Assembly (NCBI RefSeq): GCF_033568475.1
Contig: NW_027331831.1
Location: 4,526,001 to 4,590,000, forward strand
Source: Henckelia pumila
Lineage: Eukaryota; Streptophyta; Magnoliopsida; Lamiales; Gesneriaceae
Reading direction: 5' to 3'
DNA length: 64,000 bases
A model generated the notes under the pieces. The model did no database searches. It saw only the letters and a program-made list of their open reading frames with translations, and had not been told where the DNA came from. The position numbers and the translations under genes are program-made. Of this stretch, positions 50,995 through 62,135 are shown piece by piece. Numbering within the stretch: position 1 is the first letter of the stretch; each line of letters opens with the position of its first letter.

Positions 50995-51600
50995 ATACAA
51001 AGGTATATGTGTCAAAGTGGGCTAGGTCTATTGAGTTGACCCGTCCCACCATACAAAATAGGTGGGTTGAGTTGACAATTTTCCAACCTACCTACAAGGT
51101 GGGCTGACTCGTTATGTCTATGGTATTGATGGGTTGCAGGTCGGCGAGCCAAAACCCGTCAAATTACACGTAAGGCCGTTGGGTTGTCTCGTCGCCTAAA
51201 ATAGGTAGGTTGGTTGGTATTTTTCCAACCCACTTAAAAGGTAGATCGGCTCGTCCTGCCCAGCCTAATGGTGAATTGCGACGGATTATGGGTTGATCCG
51301 CTAACAAAGGCTAACCTAAGCTATTTTTTTATTAAAAAAGAAAGAAAAAAAAAGATACTAGGTTAAACTTTAGAGAAAATGATTGTATTGACTTTTGTTT
51401 ATTTTTTTTTGACATTTTATATAATTAGTAAATTAGCAGTTACTTATTTATATATTTAATAAATACCCCGTAAATTATTACATAGATATAAATATAAATA
51501 AATAGAAAAATAAATGAAGTCGACGATGTGATTTATAAAATAAATTACAACGCATCATATAAAGTATAATATAATAACTACGCGGGGTTTATGATTTATT
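48885..51600. repeat. Tandem duplication of a 1.1-kb foldback unit
   Basis: Unit 1 (about 48885-50497) and unit 2 (about 50498-51600) align along their length, including flanks. Shared marks are AACATTACTAC at the start, the CGGGCTAGTGG repeat, a (TA)n tract, and AATACCCCGTAAATTATTACAT then AGTCGACGATGTGATTTATA at the end. Each unit contains a foldback structure. The left arm (from CGGGCTAGTGG) and the reverse complement of the right arm (from about 50222 and 51314) share GATCCxxxCCACAA and GCGGGTTGA words over roughly 200-300 bp. Unit 1 also carries a 510-bp insertion. No genes are present. Confidence 0.8.
49178..49687. mobile_element. Non-autonomous hAT element inside duplication unit 1
   Basis: Flanked by the perfect 8-bp duplication AACTCAAC (49170-49177 and 49688-49695). 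The ends are CAATGGCGGAG and, reverse-complemented, CAAGGACGGAG, a hAT-type terminal repeat of about 11 bp. Unit 2 has the uninterrupted site, which shows the insertion followed the tandem duplication. No coding capacity. Confidence 0.88.
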
Positions 51601-51769
51601 CTTTAATCACCCTTTTTTTCAAAAGAAATTATAAAGTCGGCGGGGTGTGGGGTTCGATCCATACTTAGCCATTTACTCTATGAGGAATCATTGAATGTTG
51701 ATAGCAATCAATAAATCGAATGTAAGCACCGATTCTGAATTGTCGGTTGCTTTTCCAACTTAAAGGCCT

Positions 51770-53275
51770 ACTTTTGTAAAGTTGGATATAACTTATTTGC
51801 AACAAATATTGAAAATGCATAATTATCTCCATAAAATTTTAATAGGCATTTTTAATTTTAACTTTTTAAAAAATTAGCACATTCGCTCCTTCAAATTAGT
51901 AATTATTGCGCATCCGCCCCTCATGCGACTAGACAAAGATTTTGATATTTTTTTTGCATCAAATACCCCTGTAAAATATTAAAAATGCATATTTAACCCA
52001 TATGAAAATAATTTCTAAATCTATTTAACTCATAATACACAATTTTTATTAAAATATAATTATAAAATATTTAGCAAACACTTTTAGTTTTATTAATTTT
52101 ATTTTTAATTTTAAATTTATTATGATTATATAATTGTTTTCTAAAAAATATTATTATTTTATCTTGTTATCATTATTTTATTAAACTTTTTTTTTGTTTT
52201 CAACTTCTAAATTAAAAATGCATTCATAAACGAGATTTAAATACTTAAAAGTAACAAAATATTAAATCAAAATGATAAGTTCATGCATATTAATTTTCAA
52301 TTTTTGATTATAGATTTTTGAACCAAAATCTAAAATTTTTAAATTGCATTGCAGAATTTGCATTAAATAATAATACACAATATTTATTAAGATCTAATTA
52401 TAAAATATTTTTCAAATATTTTTAATTTTATTTATTTTTTATTTTAAATTTATAATTTATAATTAATTTATTTTTAAAAAAATAATTACTTTATCTCGTT
52501 ATCATTATTTTATCAAATCACTTCGTGTTTTCAACTTCTCCATTAAACATGATTCATAAATAATAATTTAAATATCTAAAAATACCAAAATATTAAACCA
52601 AATGATAAGTTCATGAATTTTACTTTTTTGATTTAGAATTATATAAGCATGTTATTTTTTATTATTTATTACAAATTGTGCAATGCATATTTTTGAAAAA
52701 TTTAAATTTTAGTTCAATAATATATAGTCCTAAATAAAAAAAAAACAATATGTTTAAACTTATCAGTTTAGTTCAATATTTTGGTATTTGATATTATTTA
52801 AATATTTTTTTATGAATGCATGTTTAATGAAAAAGTTAAAAATATGAAGTGAGTTTAATAAAATAATAATAACAGGATAAAGTAATAATATTTTTTAGAA
52901 AATAAGTAATTAATGATAATACATTTAAAATAAAAAATAATAAAATAAAAAGTGTTTGTTAAATATTTTATAATTGGATTTTAATAAAAATTGTGTATTA
53001 TGGGTTGAATAGATTTAAAATTTATTTTCATAGGGATCAAATATGTATTTTTAATATTTCACAGGAGTATTTGGTGCAAAAAAAAAATATCAAAATCTTT
53101 GATCAATCGCATGAGGGGCACGTGCGCAACAAGCACTCATCTGAAGGGGCGAGTGTGCTAAATTTTTAAAAGGTCATGGTTGAAAATGCCTATTAAAATT
53201 TCACAATTGAGAAGTGTGCATTTTCAATATTTCAAAGAGGTGTTTTGTGCAAATACCTCGATATACATATGATGG
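51770..53275. mobile_element. Large foldback element, ~1.5 kb, with internal repeat
   Basis: The left arm (about 51785-52290) and the right arm (about 52770-53265) are inverted repeats of roughly 470-500 bp. Paired words include TATTGAAAATGCA, TTTTAATAGGCATTTT, CCCCTCATGCGA, AAAGATTTTGATATTTTTTTTG and ATAATACACAATTTTTATTAAAAT. The middle (about 52365-52620) is a diverged direct copy of the inner left arm. The less AT-rich terminal parts stand out from the very AT-rich interior. No transposase or clear TSD was seen. Confidence 0.75.
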
Positions 53276-53870
53276 CCTATCTTCTTTCACAAAACCCTAA
53301 TATATTTTACTGTAAAAAAATCCTTTTAAATAATATTCATTTTAAGTTTTTTTCTTCTCTTTATAAAAAATAAAAAGAAGGGTTCAAATTTAATTTATGC
53401 AGTTGCGTGTATATATTGTAAAACTTTTTTTTGATTTTAATAAATTTTTATCATTTTTTAATTTACGAACTTTTATAATGTTATTTAACTTGGAAGAGTT
53501 TATGATTGTTCAAAAATTTAATCGTTAAGATAGAGGTTTAAAAAAATTGTTAATGATTTCAAATTATCCGAAAGGAGTAATTTGGAGAAATTTTTTTTAT
53601 CGCTATAACCAATTATGTGGGTAAAAAAGTAAAACTTTTACGTATCATTTGATTGCAGAACTTACACTTAGCTTATACACCAAACTTCATATGACACTAT
53701 GTAAGTTACCTTATATCTTTGTTAATTTTTTATAACTCATTGCTCAATATCATTTGATTCTTATGATACGTACCAATGGTATACCTAATAGTAGTATGTT
53801 TTAGTTATATTACTTTCTTAAAAATTAACATTAATTAATTTTACGAGTTTTGATACTAATAAATATTATT
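53276..53870. other. AT-rich spacer before the U2 locus
   Basis: No gene or repeat was recognised. The last bases lead into the segment that is duplicated around both U2 genes. Confidence 0.4.
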
Positions 53871-53957
53871 AAGAAACCCATAAAGTGAAAAGATTTTGTG
53901 TTCTCGTGAGAGAAATGCAAATTTGTCCCAAAAACTTCATTGGCAAGTGCTTTAAAT

Positions 53958-53971
53958 TTAAACTATAATTG
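53958..53971 (-). terminator. snRNA 3' box of U2 copy 1
   Basis: On the minus strand the sequence CAATTATAGTTTAA fits the plant snRNA 3'-end signal CA(N)3-10AGTNNAA exactly, just past the U2 coding region. Confidence 0.85.
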
Positions 53972-53974
53972 GAG

Positions 53975-54167
53975 GGGTATGCCAGGCCCATGTAATAGTG
54001 CAACACAAGGACGACACTCGAAGGCCCAGGTAGCAAGCTACCTTGTTGGACCTTCCCCCTAAAAAAATTAATTTAATATCGTGTGGGCCATTGGCCCACG
54101 TATCAGATATTAAACTGATAAGAACAGATACTACACTTGATCTTAGCCAAAAGGCCGAGAAAGGTAT
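53975..54167 (-). ncRNA. U2: U2 spliceosomal snRNA, copy 1
   Basis: Read on the minus strand from 54167, the RNA begins ATACCTTTCTCGGCCTTTTG, the near-invariant U2 5' end. It contains the branch-point recognition region with GTGTAGTATCTGTTC. Stem II follows (TATCAGTTTAATATCTGATA), then the GGGCCAATGGCCC hairpin and an Sm-site-like ATTTTTTTAGG. The 3' stems III/IV follow (AAGGTCC...GGACCTT-type pairing not shown in full; TTGCACTA in the loop). The 3' end is estimated at about 53975 from family length and the 3' box. A promoter and 3' box of plant snRNA type are both present, so this copy looks functional. The role is branch-site pairing in pre-mRNA splicing. Confidence 0.95.
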
Positions 54168-54193
54168 GAGTCTTCAAGTTGATGAGCCCACCA

Positions 54194-54244
54194 TTTTATA
54201 TCTCTTGTGGTCCCTCAAAATTATATAAGTACTCAATGTGGGAT
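54194..54244 (-). promoter_or_regulatory. USE and TATA of U2 copy 1
   Basis: On the minus strand an upstream sequence element ATCCCACATTG (54234-54244) differs at one position from the plant consensus RTCCCACATCG. A TATA box ATATAAAA (54194-54201) lies about 27-34 bp before the RNA start. The gap of 32 bp between them matches polymerase II-type plant snRNA promoters; the polymerase III type has a shorter gap. Confidence 0.85.
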
Positions 54245-54562
54245 ACAAATAATATGAGAAAGCAATAAAATAAAGTAAATCCCAATATCCCTTGATAATA
54301 GTATTTGTTCATATAACGTGCAATTTCACCGCGACGCCTCACATAAATGTAGTTTCTCGAAACAATAATAATTTTAATAATAATAATAATAGAGAACCGA
54401 AAAGTAAAAAGAAAAAAATAATAGTAGTAATAATAAAAGCGTGTCCCGAAGAACTAGTGAAATCGCGTTCAAGATATACGATATAATTTGCACAAATTCC
54501 ACTTTTGATAGGTCCAAAAATTCTCTCCACCATCGCCTTCATTCTTCGAGAATACAGTACTT

Positions 54563-56005
54563 AAGGCATGATTAATACGTTAGAATGGAATAAGAAAGGA
54601 ATGAAATCAACTTTGCAATGGAATGACGGAAATGAAATGATACTTTTATTCCATTCCAATGATTGATATTGAAAAAAATGGAAAATAGAATGAAATTATT
54701 TTAATAATCAAATATTTTTAACCAAAAAGAAAAAAATAATAACTACTCATATCAATGTGTTTATTATTATTAATATTATTACTATTATTAAATACTAAAT
54801 TAATTATATTATAAAAATATTTTATTTTATTTCATTTATCTTATATATTAATCGGAATATTTATAAAAATATTTTTTAATATAATAATATTTTTAAGATA
54901 ATAAAAAAATAAATATTATAATAATAAAAATTAAAAATATAATAATAATTATTATTAGTATTAGTTATATAATAAAATAATATAATACATTATAATAATA
55001 AATATTAATTTTTTTAAACTAATATTTATTAAATAATAATATCGATAGATAAATATATAATAAATCATATTAATAATAATGATATATACGTAATAATAAT
55101 TATTTATATATAATAGTAAAATAATTATATAATAATTTGTTGTTTTATATATAAATAATATTAAATATTATTTTTATTATTATATAAGGTTAGATTGATA
55201 AGAATAAACTAAGAGGGTGTTTGGCTAAACTTATTAAAAAGAGCTTATAAGCTCCTAGAGCTTAAAAACTGTTTTACGAGCTTATAAGTTGTTAGAACTT
55301 ATTTTAAAAATAAGCTATTAAAGTTTTTGGATAAACTTATTTTAAATAACTTAAAGATGTTGATGTGTTTGGTATTATAAGATATTTTTATTGTCGAAAT
55401 TACCAAAAAGGGTATAATTATATGAAAATAATGTTTCGAGTTATACATATATGAAAATAGTTTTAGAATAAACATATATTAAAAAATAAAATTGTTATAA
55501 TATTTTTATTTTAGAAAAATTTATGCGATTTGGAATTTTTTTAAAAAATAATATTTAATATTTAATGGGTGGAGGATATGATGGAGATTTATAAAAATAT
55601 TTAAGGATATTTTAGAGAGATAGAATGTTAAAATAAGATCTTTTTGAAAAAAAGTACCTCCCCACTCACTTTTTTAAAAACAGCTTATTTTGACAGCTTA
55701 TAAACTGTTTTTTAAAAAATTTACCAAACAGATCCGGAGAGCTTTTAAGCTCTAAAACAGCTTAAAAGTTGTTTTTAAGAGCTTAAAAGCTCTCCCAAAC
55801 ACCCTCTAAATATAGAAAAAATTTCTTACAAAAATAAAAAAGGAGAATGGGAATGACCATTCTCATTCAAAATGGATGGCATGGGCGGCCATTCCCATGG
55901 GAATGATCATTCTCATTCCTATGTTCATACCAAACATAAGTATGAGCAATGAGATGGGAGTATTCATTCCATTCACATCTCATTCCTTCATATCAATCAT
56001 GCCTT
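54563..56005. mobile_element. MITE-like element, GGCATGATT ends, 1.4 kb with nested insert
   Basis: The ends form an inverted repeat, AAGGCATGATTAAT against the reverse complement AAGGCATGATTGAT. Both subterminal parts are rich in GGAATGA/TCATTCC words. The interior is extremely AT-rich. A second element (55213-55806) is inserted in its right half. The target duplication is not clear. It interrupts the sequence shared by the two U2 segments. Confidence 0.7.
55213..55806. mobile_element. Tourist-like MITE, GAGGGTGTTTGG ends, 594 bp
   Basis: Terminal inverted repeats GAGGGTGTTTGG...CCAAACACCCTC are flanked by the 3-bp duplication TAA (55210-55212 and 55807-55809). The subterminal parts share AGAGCTTTTAAGCTC-like words. 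A 3-bp TAA target fits the PIF/Harbinger (Tourist) class. Confidence 0.8.
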
Positions 56006-56299
56006 TAAAGGTTGTGGATAGTTTTATGCGTAAGTTAATATTCTTTGTTCTTTTTAATAATTTGATTTCGACTTCGATTTTCGATTACTTTCAGATAATT
56101 CACGTAAGCTGCAATTCTTTTCCTTGACAATTAATGCCTCACAAACGTATGAGAATATATATATATATATATACATGGTGGGAGAATCTTGAAGATTTTT
56201 CTGCCGGAGAAGAAAGATCGCCTGGATAATCGTGTATGATGGATCCATCTAAGTTATTGATTTAGATGTTTGGTTTCTTCTTTAACTTTGTGTACGTAT

Positions 56300-57277
56300 C
56301 ACATATTTAATCAGCGTCTCCTTTCCGCCCATAGAATATGTTCTGCTATTCCAGCCTTGGGTTCTCTTGACCACTCTCTCGAATAAATATCTGAATTGAT
56401 GTATCTTATTACGAACTGAAAAAGTTGGCAATCCCAAATATACCTCATGTCCCTGAGTAATCGGAATAGATAACATTGTTTTGATCTGAAAAGCAATACC
56501 AGCATCTATGTTTGGGCTGAAAGAGAGGGAAGACTTCTCAAAATTAATGAGCTTTCCTGACGCCTTTTCATATAGAGAGAGACAACGCTTAATACCCGCA
56601 AATCCTTCCAATGCTACTTTGAAGAAAACCAGACTATCATCTGCAAAAAAGAGATGAGATATCGATGGACAAGAAGGAGCAACTTTCACCCCTGAAAAAA
56701 CTTTAGTAGCTTCACGCTTGAGAAAGAGATCAGATAACCCTTGTGCACACAAAACAAATATATAGGGAGAAAGAGGATCTCTTTGTCGAATACCTCTCCC
56801 CGGAGAAAGGCTGCCAACTAGTTTACCATTCAGCATAAATGAATATTTGAGAGTTCTTACACACTTCATAATTTTGTCAACCCAAAGAGGAGCGAAACCC
56901 ATTTTCAGCATTATTTTTTCAAGAAAAACCCATTCAATTCGATCATATGCCTTACTCATATCTAATTTGAGCGTTGCATAGCTTTTCTTAACAGTTTTCC
57001 TATTTCTAATCCAATGAAGCGTTTCAAAACCCAAGATTATATTCTCAGAAATCAATCTACCTGGTATAAACGCGCTTTGAAACTTATTAATAGATCCTTT
57101 AAGCACATTCCGAAGCCTATTAGTAAGTGTACATGCCACGATCTTATAGCAAACGTTACACAAACTAATAGGTCGGAAATCTTTCAATGTCATGGGATCT
57201 TTTAATTTAGGAATTAGAGTAACAATTGTATCATTCCACCCCTCCAAAGATGCACCCTCATTTAAAATTTGAAGCAC
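56300..57277 (-). pseudogene. LINE reverse transcriptase fragment (inverted)
   Basis: About 325 residues of non-LTR reverse transcriptase. Motifs are WNDTIVTLIPK, DFRPISLCNV, FIPGRLISENI, LKLDMSKAYDRIEW, GIRQRDPLSPYIF and HLFFADDSLVFF (the FADD catalytic core). It ends inside GGKETLIKYVI where it meets the target site, so the last few codons of the frame come from the TSD. It is truncated at both ends by the insertion mechanism, not by decay. Confidence 0.93.
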
Positions 57278-57289
57278 TACTTCTATAAA

Positions 57290-57732
57290 GGAAAATATGA
57301 TCGAGGAGGGTATAGAGTGGAGATTGGTGCTTATGATTCTCCACTACATTCATCATCTTTTCATGAAAAACATTGGTGGAAATATATTTGGAGTCTCAAT
57401 CCCTCCAAAATTTCGAATATTCTGGTAGAGAGTTAACATAATATAATTCCAACATCAAACAATCTCCTTACTCATCATGTTCCTGTGCGAGATGGCTGTC
57501 CTTTGTGTGGTACGTTTTCTGAAACTACTGAGCATGCTTTATTTTGGTGCCATAGAATTAAAAACTACTGGAATCAAACTATGTTTTGGCCTTCTCTAAA
57601 GAAGGCAAGGTGTTTGGGAATTATCGATATTTTTATTTGTTTGAAAAACTCAACGAACAAGGCGGAAATGAAAGTTTTTATAATGCGAGCCTGGGCTATA
57701 TGGTGTGAAAGAAACAAAATTATACATGTGTT
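57290..57732 (+). pseudogene. LINE zinc-finger (zf-RVT) region
   Basis: A plus-strand continuation of the element: HWWKYIWSLNPSK, then VRDGCPLCGTFSETTEHALFWC (Cys-rich zf-RVT module), then FIMRAWAIWCERNKIIH. An in-frame stop and a frame change lie between the WWK motif and the CPLC motif (about 57415-57440). It ends at the border of the LTR-like insertion. Confidence 0.85.
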
Positions 57733-60071
57733 AGAGTAGGTGTCCGTCGAGCCAATGTGTTGGCCGATGGTCCTTGTGAGAACTCTTGTATGACAATCTT
57801 TATTTTAATAATATTTCACATTATTTAATTTGGCAAATCTTTATCAATATACCCATGCTAGCTGCATAGATAAAGCCCTTGAATATACAAATAGTAGAAA
57901 AAATATGAGATAATCATGTGATGACTATCATGAAACTCATATTTGAAATACTGTATATTCTAAACTGTTCCTAGTCGATTCAGCCGTCATAAAGAAGGAT
58001 AAAGGCCGCTCGAGCTTGAGACTAGTATTTGCGATGTGAGTACCATGTTTCATTGGTAGGGGACATGGAGATGTCCAAACATGCAAATAGGTGCTCCTTG
58101 TAGAGTGCACGGAACAACCCTCCCTAAAAGACTTTTCAAATGGTTATCACTTATCGAGTGGAGAAGTCCTAGTTTATGGTTGTACACCATTAGTCCTTAA
58201 GACCCGGGACAACATGGAGACTCTATATGCTAGTGCTTCACTTTGACTTGTTCACCGACTCATCTGGGGTCATCAAGTGGCAATGCTGGGTGTTGTGACG
58301 AAACATATAGGAGTCAATGCATTGTAGTCGGGGATTCACCGCTTACCTACGGATATGGATATCCTATGTAATCTCATGCATACGTAGCTTGAAATCTCTG
58401 ATCAGAGTAGGTGGTAATTAAGAAAGGGGTTTCTTGAATTACACCTTCGATGCAACTACGGCATGACACATAGTTATCGATTCAATGACAACTCTCGATA
58501 AACCAATGGTTGTCGAATCGGTCGGGATATATGAGTTGAAGGGACCGTACTGTACACTAACCATAATTGATTGGTTTTTGCAGGCACTATCATTTGATAC
58601 CTAGGGAGTCATGTAAGCGATGCTGCTAGACGTTTACATGACTGGTTGGGCACTATCAGACTTGAGTTTTCTGACGTTCTTATTATCAATGTGTTGATCA
58701 ATAAGAATGGAGCTATATAGGGTATGCTCATATAAGGGACTTGTTGATCCCGAATCACATGGAGATGTGAACCCACTGCTAGTTGTATCAGTGAACCATT
58801 GAGGGTCACACAAGTACTAGCTTTCTAGATCCCGTTGAGATTAAAATAAGTTCAATGTGTTGAACAACTTATAAAGGTGTTTATAAGTAAAATAAATTAG
58901 AATTTTGACTTCTAAATTGGAGAATGAATGGAATAAGTAACTTTTAATTTGTGAATGTGTTCCAAGATTAAAAGTTGACTTAAAATAATTAGTTTATGAA
59001 AATGGTGATTTTCTAAACTATTATTTTGAACTTAGTTAATTAATTCAAGTGTTGAATTAATTTAACACTAGTTGATATTTTAATATACAAATAATTAAAC
59101 ACTATTGAGTCTTGTAGAGCTCAAATAAAATAGTGTTATATAATTATTATTACTAGTGTACTTGAATGAGTTCAAGTTGAATTTAATTAATTGATTAAAC
59201 TTAAATGGGTTTAGATTTAATATTTAATTAAAATAAGTTCAAAATACCATTTAAATATATATATTTATATATGTATATATATATATATATAGGTGTGTAG
59301 AGTTCTTTTATGGTGCCCAACTCATATGCCCAACTCCATGCCCACCATGTACAATATGTGATAAGTCAACTCATCAATTGTGTTGGTCAACTCACATATT
59401 GTACATGGTGGGCATGGAGTTGGGCATATAGAGTTGGGCACAATAAAAGAACTCTAGGTGTGTATATATATATATATGATATATATATATATATGTGTGT
59501 GTGTGTGATGGAATTTGAAGGGTTGGAAGATGGTTTACAATTTTCCATGCAAGTCTTGATTTTTTCCATGCATGTTTAATTGTATCCATTAATCTTTGAC
59601 CATTAATATATTATTATGAATAATATATACACATACAATTTATTTCATTCCAACTTTATGCTTGAAGTGGCCGAACACACCAAAAGAAATTCTCCAAATT
59701 TTCTTTTCATTTTTGAGGGAGAAAGAAAAGGAAATTCTCAATGCAAAATTCTCTAAATATTCTAGTGCATATTTAGAGCGGATCTAGATCGTCTAGTCGT
59801 GGACCTAATTCGGAGGCTCGAAGTGTTGAATCCATTTTGAGCAAGGAGTGCTCTTGGAAACTTGTAGATTGTATCTATCGTTTCAAGAGCCTAGTTGTTT
59901 ATCAACTTGGTTGGAGTCATAAATCAATCTTTGAGATTGATAGGTAAAATTCTAAACACCCTATGGTTGTTTAATTTTGAATACTACACAAGTGCTCGGA
60001 ACTTTTTTTTGTTATATTTTTTAAAATATCCGCTGCGTTTCCGGGCATGAGTTAACCGATCCCCTTCAGGC
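57733..60071. mobile_element. Probable solo LTR (plus nested foldback) inserted in the LINE
   Basis: LINE coding sequence stops at ...NKIIH and resumes in the same frame at HQREVIHLSIDW, so about 2.34 kb is inserted. The insert starts TGTTAGAG and ends CCCCTTCA, TG...CA borders typical of an LTR. It has no coding domains, which fits a long solo LTR. A target duplication could not be found, so the class is an inference. A 155-bp foldback element (59300-59454) lies inside it. Confidence 0.5.
59300..59454. mobile_element. Foldback MITE, 155 bp, 10-bp TSD (Mutator-like)
   Basis: Flanked by the exact 10-bp duplication TAGGTGTGTA (59290-59299 and 59455-59464). The arms of about 65 bp start GAGTTCTTTTA and pair through GTGCCCAACTC, ATGCCCAACTCCATG and CACCATGTACAATATGTGA with few mismatches. 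A long TIR and a 9-11-bp TSD fit a Mutator-like non-autonomous element. Confidence 0.85.
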
Positions 60072-60686
60072 CATCAGCGTGAAGTTATTCATCTTTCTAT
60101 TGATTGGAGCAAGATATTACTAAAAGAATTCCACAAGGCATGTAAGATGATGGTGGCTGCTTCTATAGGCAGTAAGTTGGAATCTCCAGTTAGGTGGGCA
60201 ACTCATTCTCTTTACTGTTTGCGCATGGATGTTGATGTTGTGGTTAATTTCGAATCAAATTGGTTTGCGATTGGTGGAGTGGTTCGTGATCATGTAGGCA
60301 AGATTATAATTGCTTTTGGGCAGAATATTACCAAGCCTCCTTCAGTTGTTTATGCAGAATTGATGGCTATCAGGGAGGGTATCGCACTGGTCCAAGATAG
60401 AGGTTTAACTACAAATTTTATTTCTTTCGATTCTCTCTTGGCGGTGAAAGCAATCATCGGTTTGGAGGAAGATCGTAGTATCAATGGGGCAATTACTAAT
60501 GAAATTAGATCTCTCTTAAGCCGTTTTACTATTGTGAAGTTATTTCATATACGTCGGTCGGCTAATGTCGTTGCTAATGCTATTGCTCATTTTGTTTCTC
60601 CCTCCCAAGATCCGTTCATTTGGGATAATGAGAATTTTCCGTTTTGGTTGGTTGATCTTGTAACTAATGACATTATGCTACATTAA
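60072..60686 (+). pseudogene. LINE RNase H domain, 3' end of element
   Basis: An open frame of about 205 codons from HQREVIHLSIDW to the stop TAA (60684-60686). The RVT_3/RNase H-like fold is visible as FAIGGVVRDHVGKIIIAF, AELMAIREGI, FISFDSLLAVKAI and HIRRSANVVANAIAHF. The poly(A) tail follows within 25 bp. It belongs to the twin-primed LINE. Confidence 0.9.
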
Positions 60687-60734
60687 TAAATTACAAGTTT
60701 CACCGATCAAAAAAAAAAAACTTTGTGTACGTAT

Positions 60735-61475
60735 TCACTGGCGAAGCCAGCTTGTCCCCAGTGTGGGCACCATGTATATATATATATATATATAATTTTT
60801 AAATCCAATAAAATAGCAAATTAATATAATTGTTTTGTCCTTTTATAATTTTTGATCTAAATTTTAGTTCTATTATTTGGGTACACGGTCTATAACTTTT
60901 TGTCCAATGTTTTCTTCTCACAAGTTTCTTACATTTTGATTAACAATAATTTCAACTCATATTACTTAATGATTCATCATTCTTATTCTATACAAAATAT
61001 ATGATTTCACCAAATTTTAGGTTCAGTTTTTTTTCCTTCAAAGTTTTTCAATCATTCATTATATATATATATATATATACATATCATGTTTTTTTTTTGC
61101 AATCGAGAATGATGTTATGCTTATTTATCGAAATGTAGAGTTTATATTTTCGATCAAATTTTTTTAAATTGTGGATTTTGTACGTGTTGTTCATCTTTTT
61201 TACAATGTTTTCTCGACAATTAACAAGTGGGTCTGGCCGTGTGTAGCTTATGATCGAACTTTAAGATACATTAATTTTAGTTGTCGATTGACTGATGTTT
61301 TTTTTTATTAATTATAGTTTATTATTGTCTTGATAATCAATATCAATCATATTAACCATGTTTTAAAACTCATTGTTTCTCCTACATGCATGCATGCATG
61401 ATTCAGAAACATGAAATATGTGGGAATGATGATCTCTAGTTCTCTACTCGATTTCATGAAAACGATATCTTATTA
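60735..61475. repeat. Right part of duplicated U2 segment 1
   Basis: After the LINE target duplication the sequence shared with 62650-62820 resumes: CTTGATAATCAATATCAAT, AACCATGTTTTAAAACTCATTG, CTACATGCATGCATG and GAAACATGAAATATGTGGGAATGAT. It also contains a fragment starting CACTGGCGAAGCCAG that resembles the hAT ends at 49178. (TA)n runs lie at about 60775-60793 and 61062-61080. Confidence 0.65.
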
Positions 61476-61980
61476 TTTAGACTATATTATAATAATTGAG
61501 AGGTATATAATAACCATATTTGGTATGACAAGAGGACACATGTTTTTTTTCTCATTTTACCCTCACTTTAACTCTTTTCTCACGTTTTACCCTCATCTTC
61601 CTATTTCATTCTCTCTCCCACCCTTCCATGTCTCCATAACAACTTTTTTCCCACTCTCCCACCTTCTCATGTCTCCATAACAACTTTTTTCCACAAAGTA
61701 GAAAAGAATTCAATCGTCCAATTCTGAGAGCCAAAATATCAAGCAAAGATAGTAAGTTTCTTCTCCAATGCAAGGATGTGTTGCTACTGTTTTTCTTTTT
61801 TCTCTTCCATATCTCAGTCAAATTTTTATGTTTCATTATAGTGAATTTTTTCGATTTCGTATCATCTATGCAATTTTTTTCTACAATTGATACTATCACA
61901 TTTTATTACTTACACACACGCATATGTATTGTATTACTTACACACACACACGCATATGTATGTGCCACTGTAGCTAGTTA
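61476..61980. other. Spacer between the two U2 segments
   Basis: Includes two copies of a unit with CTCCATAACAACTTTTTTCCCAC (61630s and 61672) and two copies of a CACACACGCATATGTAT unit (about 61913 and 61945). No gene was recognised. Confidence 0.5.
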
Positions 61981-62065
61981 TTTATTAAGAAACCCATAAA
62001 TAAAGTGGAATGATTTTTGTGCCACTGTAGCTAGTAATTTATTAAGAAACCCATAAAGTGGAATG
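61962..62065. repeat. Short tandem duplication at the start of U2 segment 2
   Basis: The stretch GTGCCACTGTAGCTAGT followed by ATTTATTAAGAAACCCATAAA occurs twice in succession, about 55 bp per unit. Confidence 0.75.
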
Positions 62066-62135
62066 ATTTTGTGCTCTCGTGAGAGAGATGCAAATTTTTC
62101 CCAAAAACTTTATTGGCAAGTAAAGTGGTTTAAAT

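Larger units (their letters stand above)
56300..60718 (+). mobile_element. L1-type LINE with inverted 5' segment, 16-bp TSD
   Basis: A 16-bp direct repeat AACTTTGTGTACGTAT flanks the insertion (56284-56299 and 60719-60734). The element's 3' end is on the plus strand: an RNase H domain followed by a poly(A) run (from 60709). Its 5' segment (56300 to about 57285) is inverted and encodes reverse transcriptase on the minus strand. The sense 5' end of that inverted piece lies at the inner junction, exactly the layout made by twin priming. The endonuclease region is absent, and the reverse transcriptase C-terminal part is missing between the two segments. The reverse transcriptase piece has no stop over 331 codons, so the insertion is young. 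An LTR-like sequence later entered its plus-strand part. Confidence 0.9.

Noticed and set aside
51640-51665. A B-box-like GGGTTCGATCC suggesting a tRNA or second SINE
   Set aside because: No A box at the right distance, no tRNA fold and no flanking duplication could be found.
54221-54228. TTATATAA as the TATA box of U2 copy 1
   Set aside because: It lies 54-61 bp from the RNA start, too far. The ATATAAAA at 54194-54201 has the correct distance and is conserved in copy 2.
59310-59589. Frames with YIYIYIY repeats
   Set aside because: Produced by the foldback arms and the (TA)n tract. Not coding.
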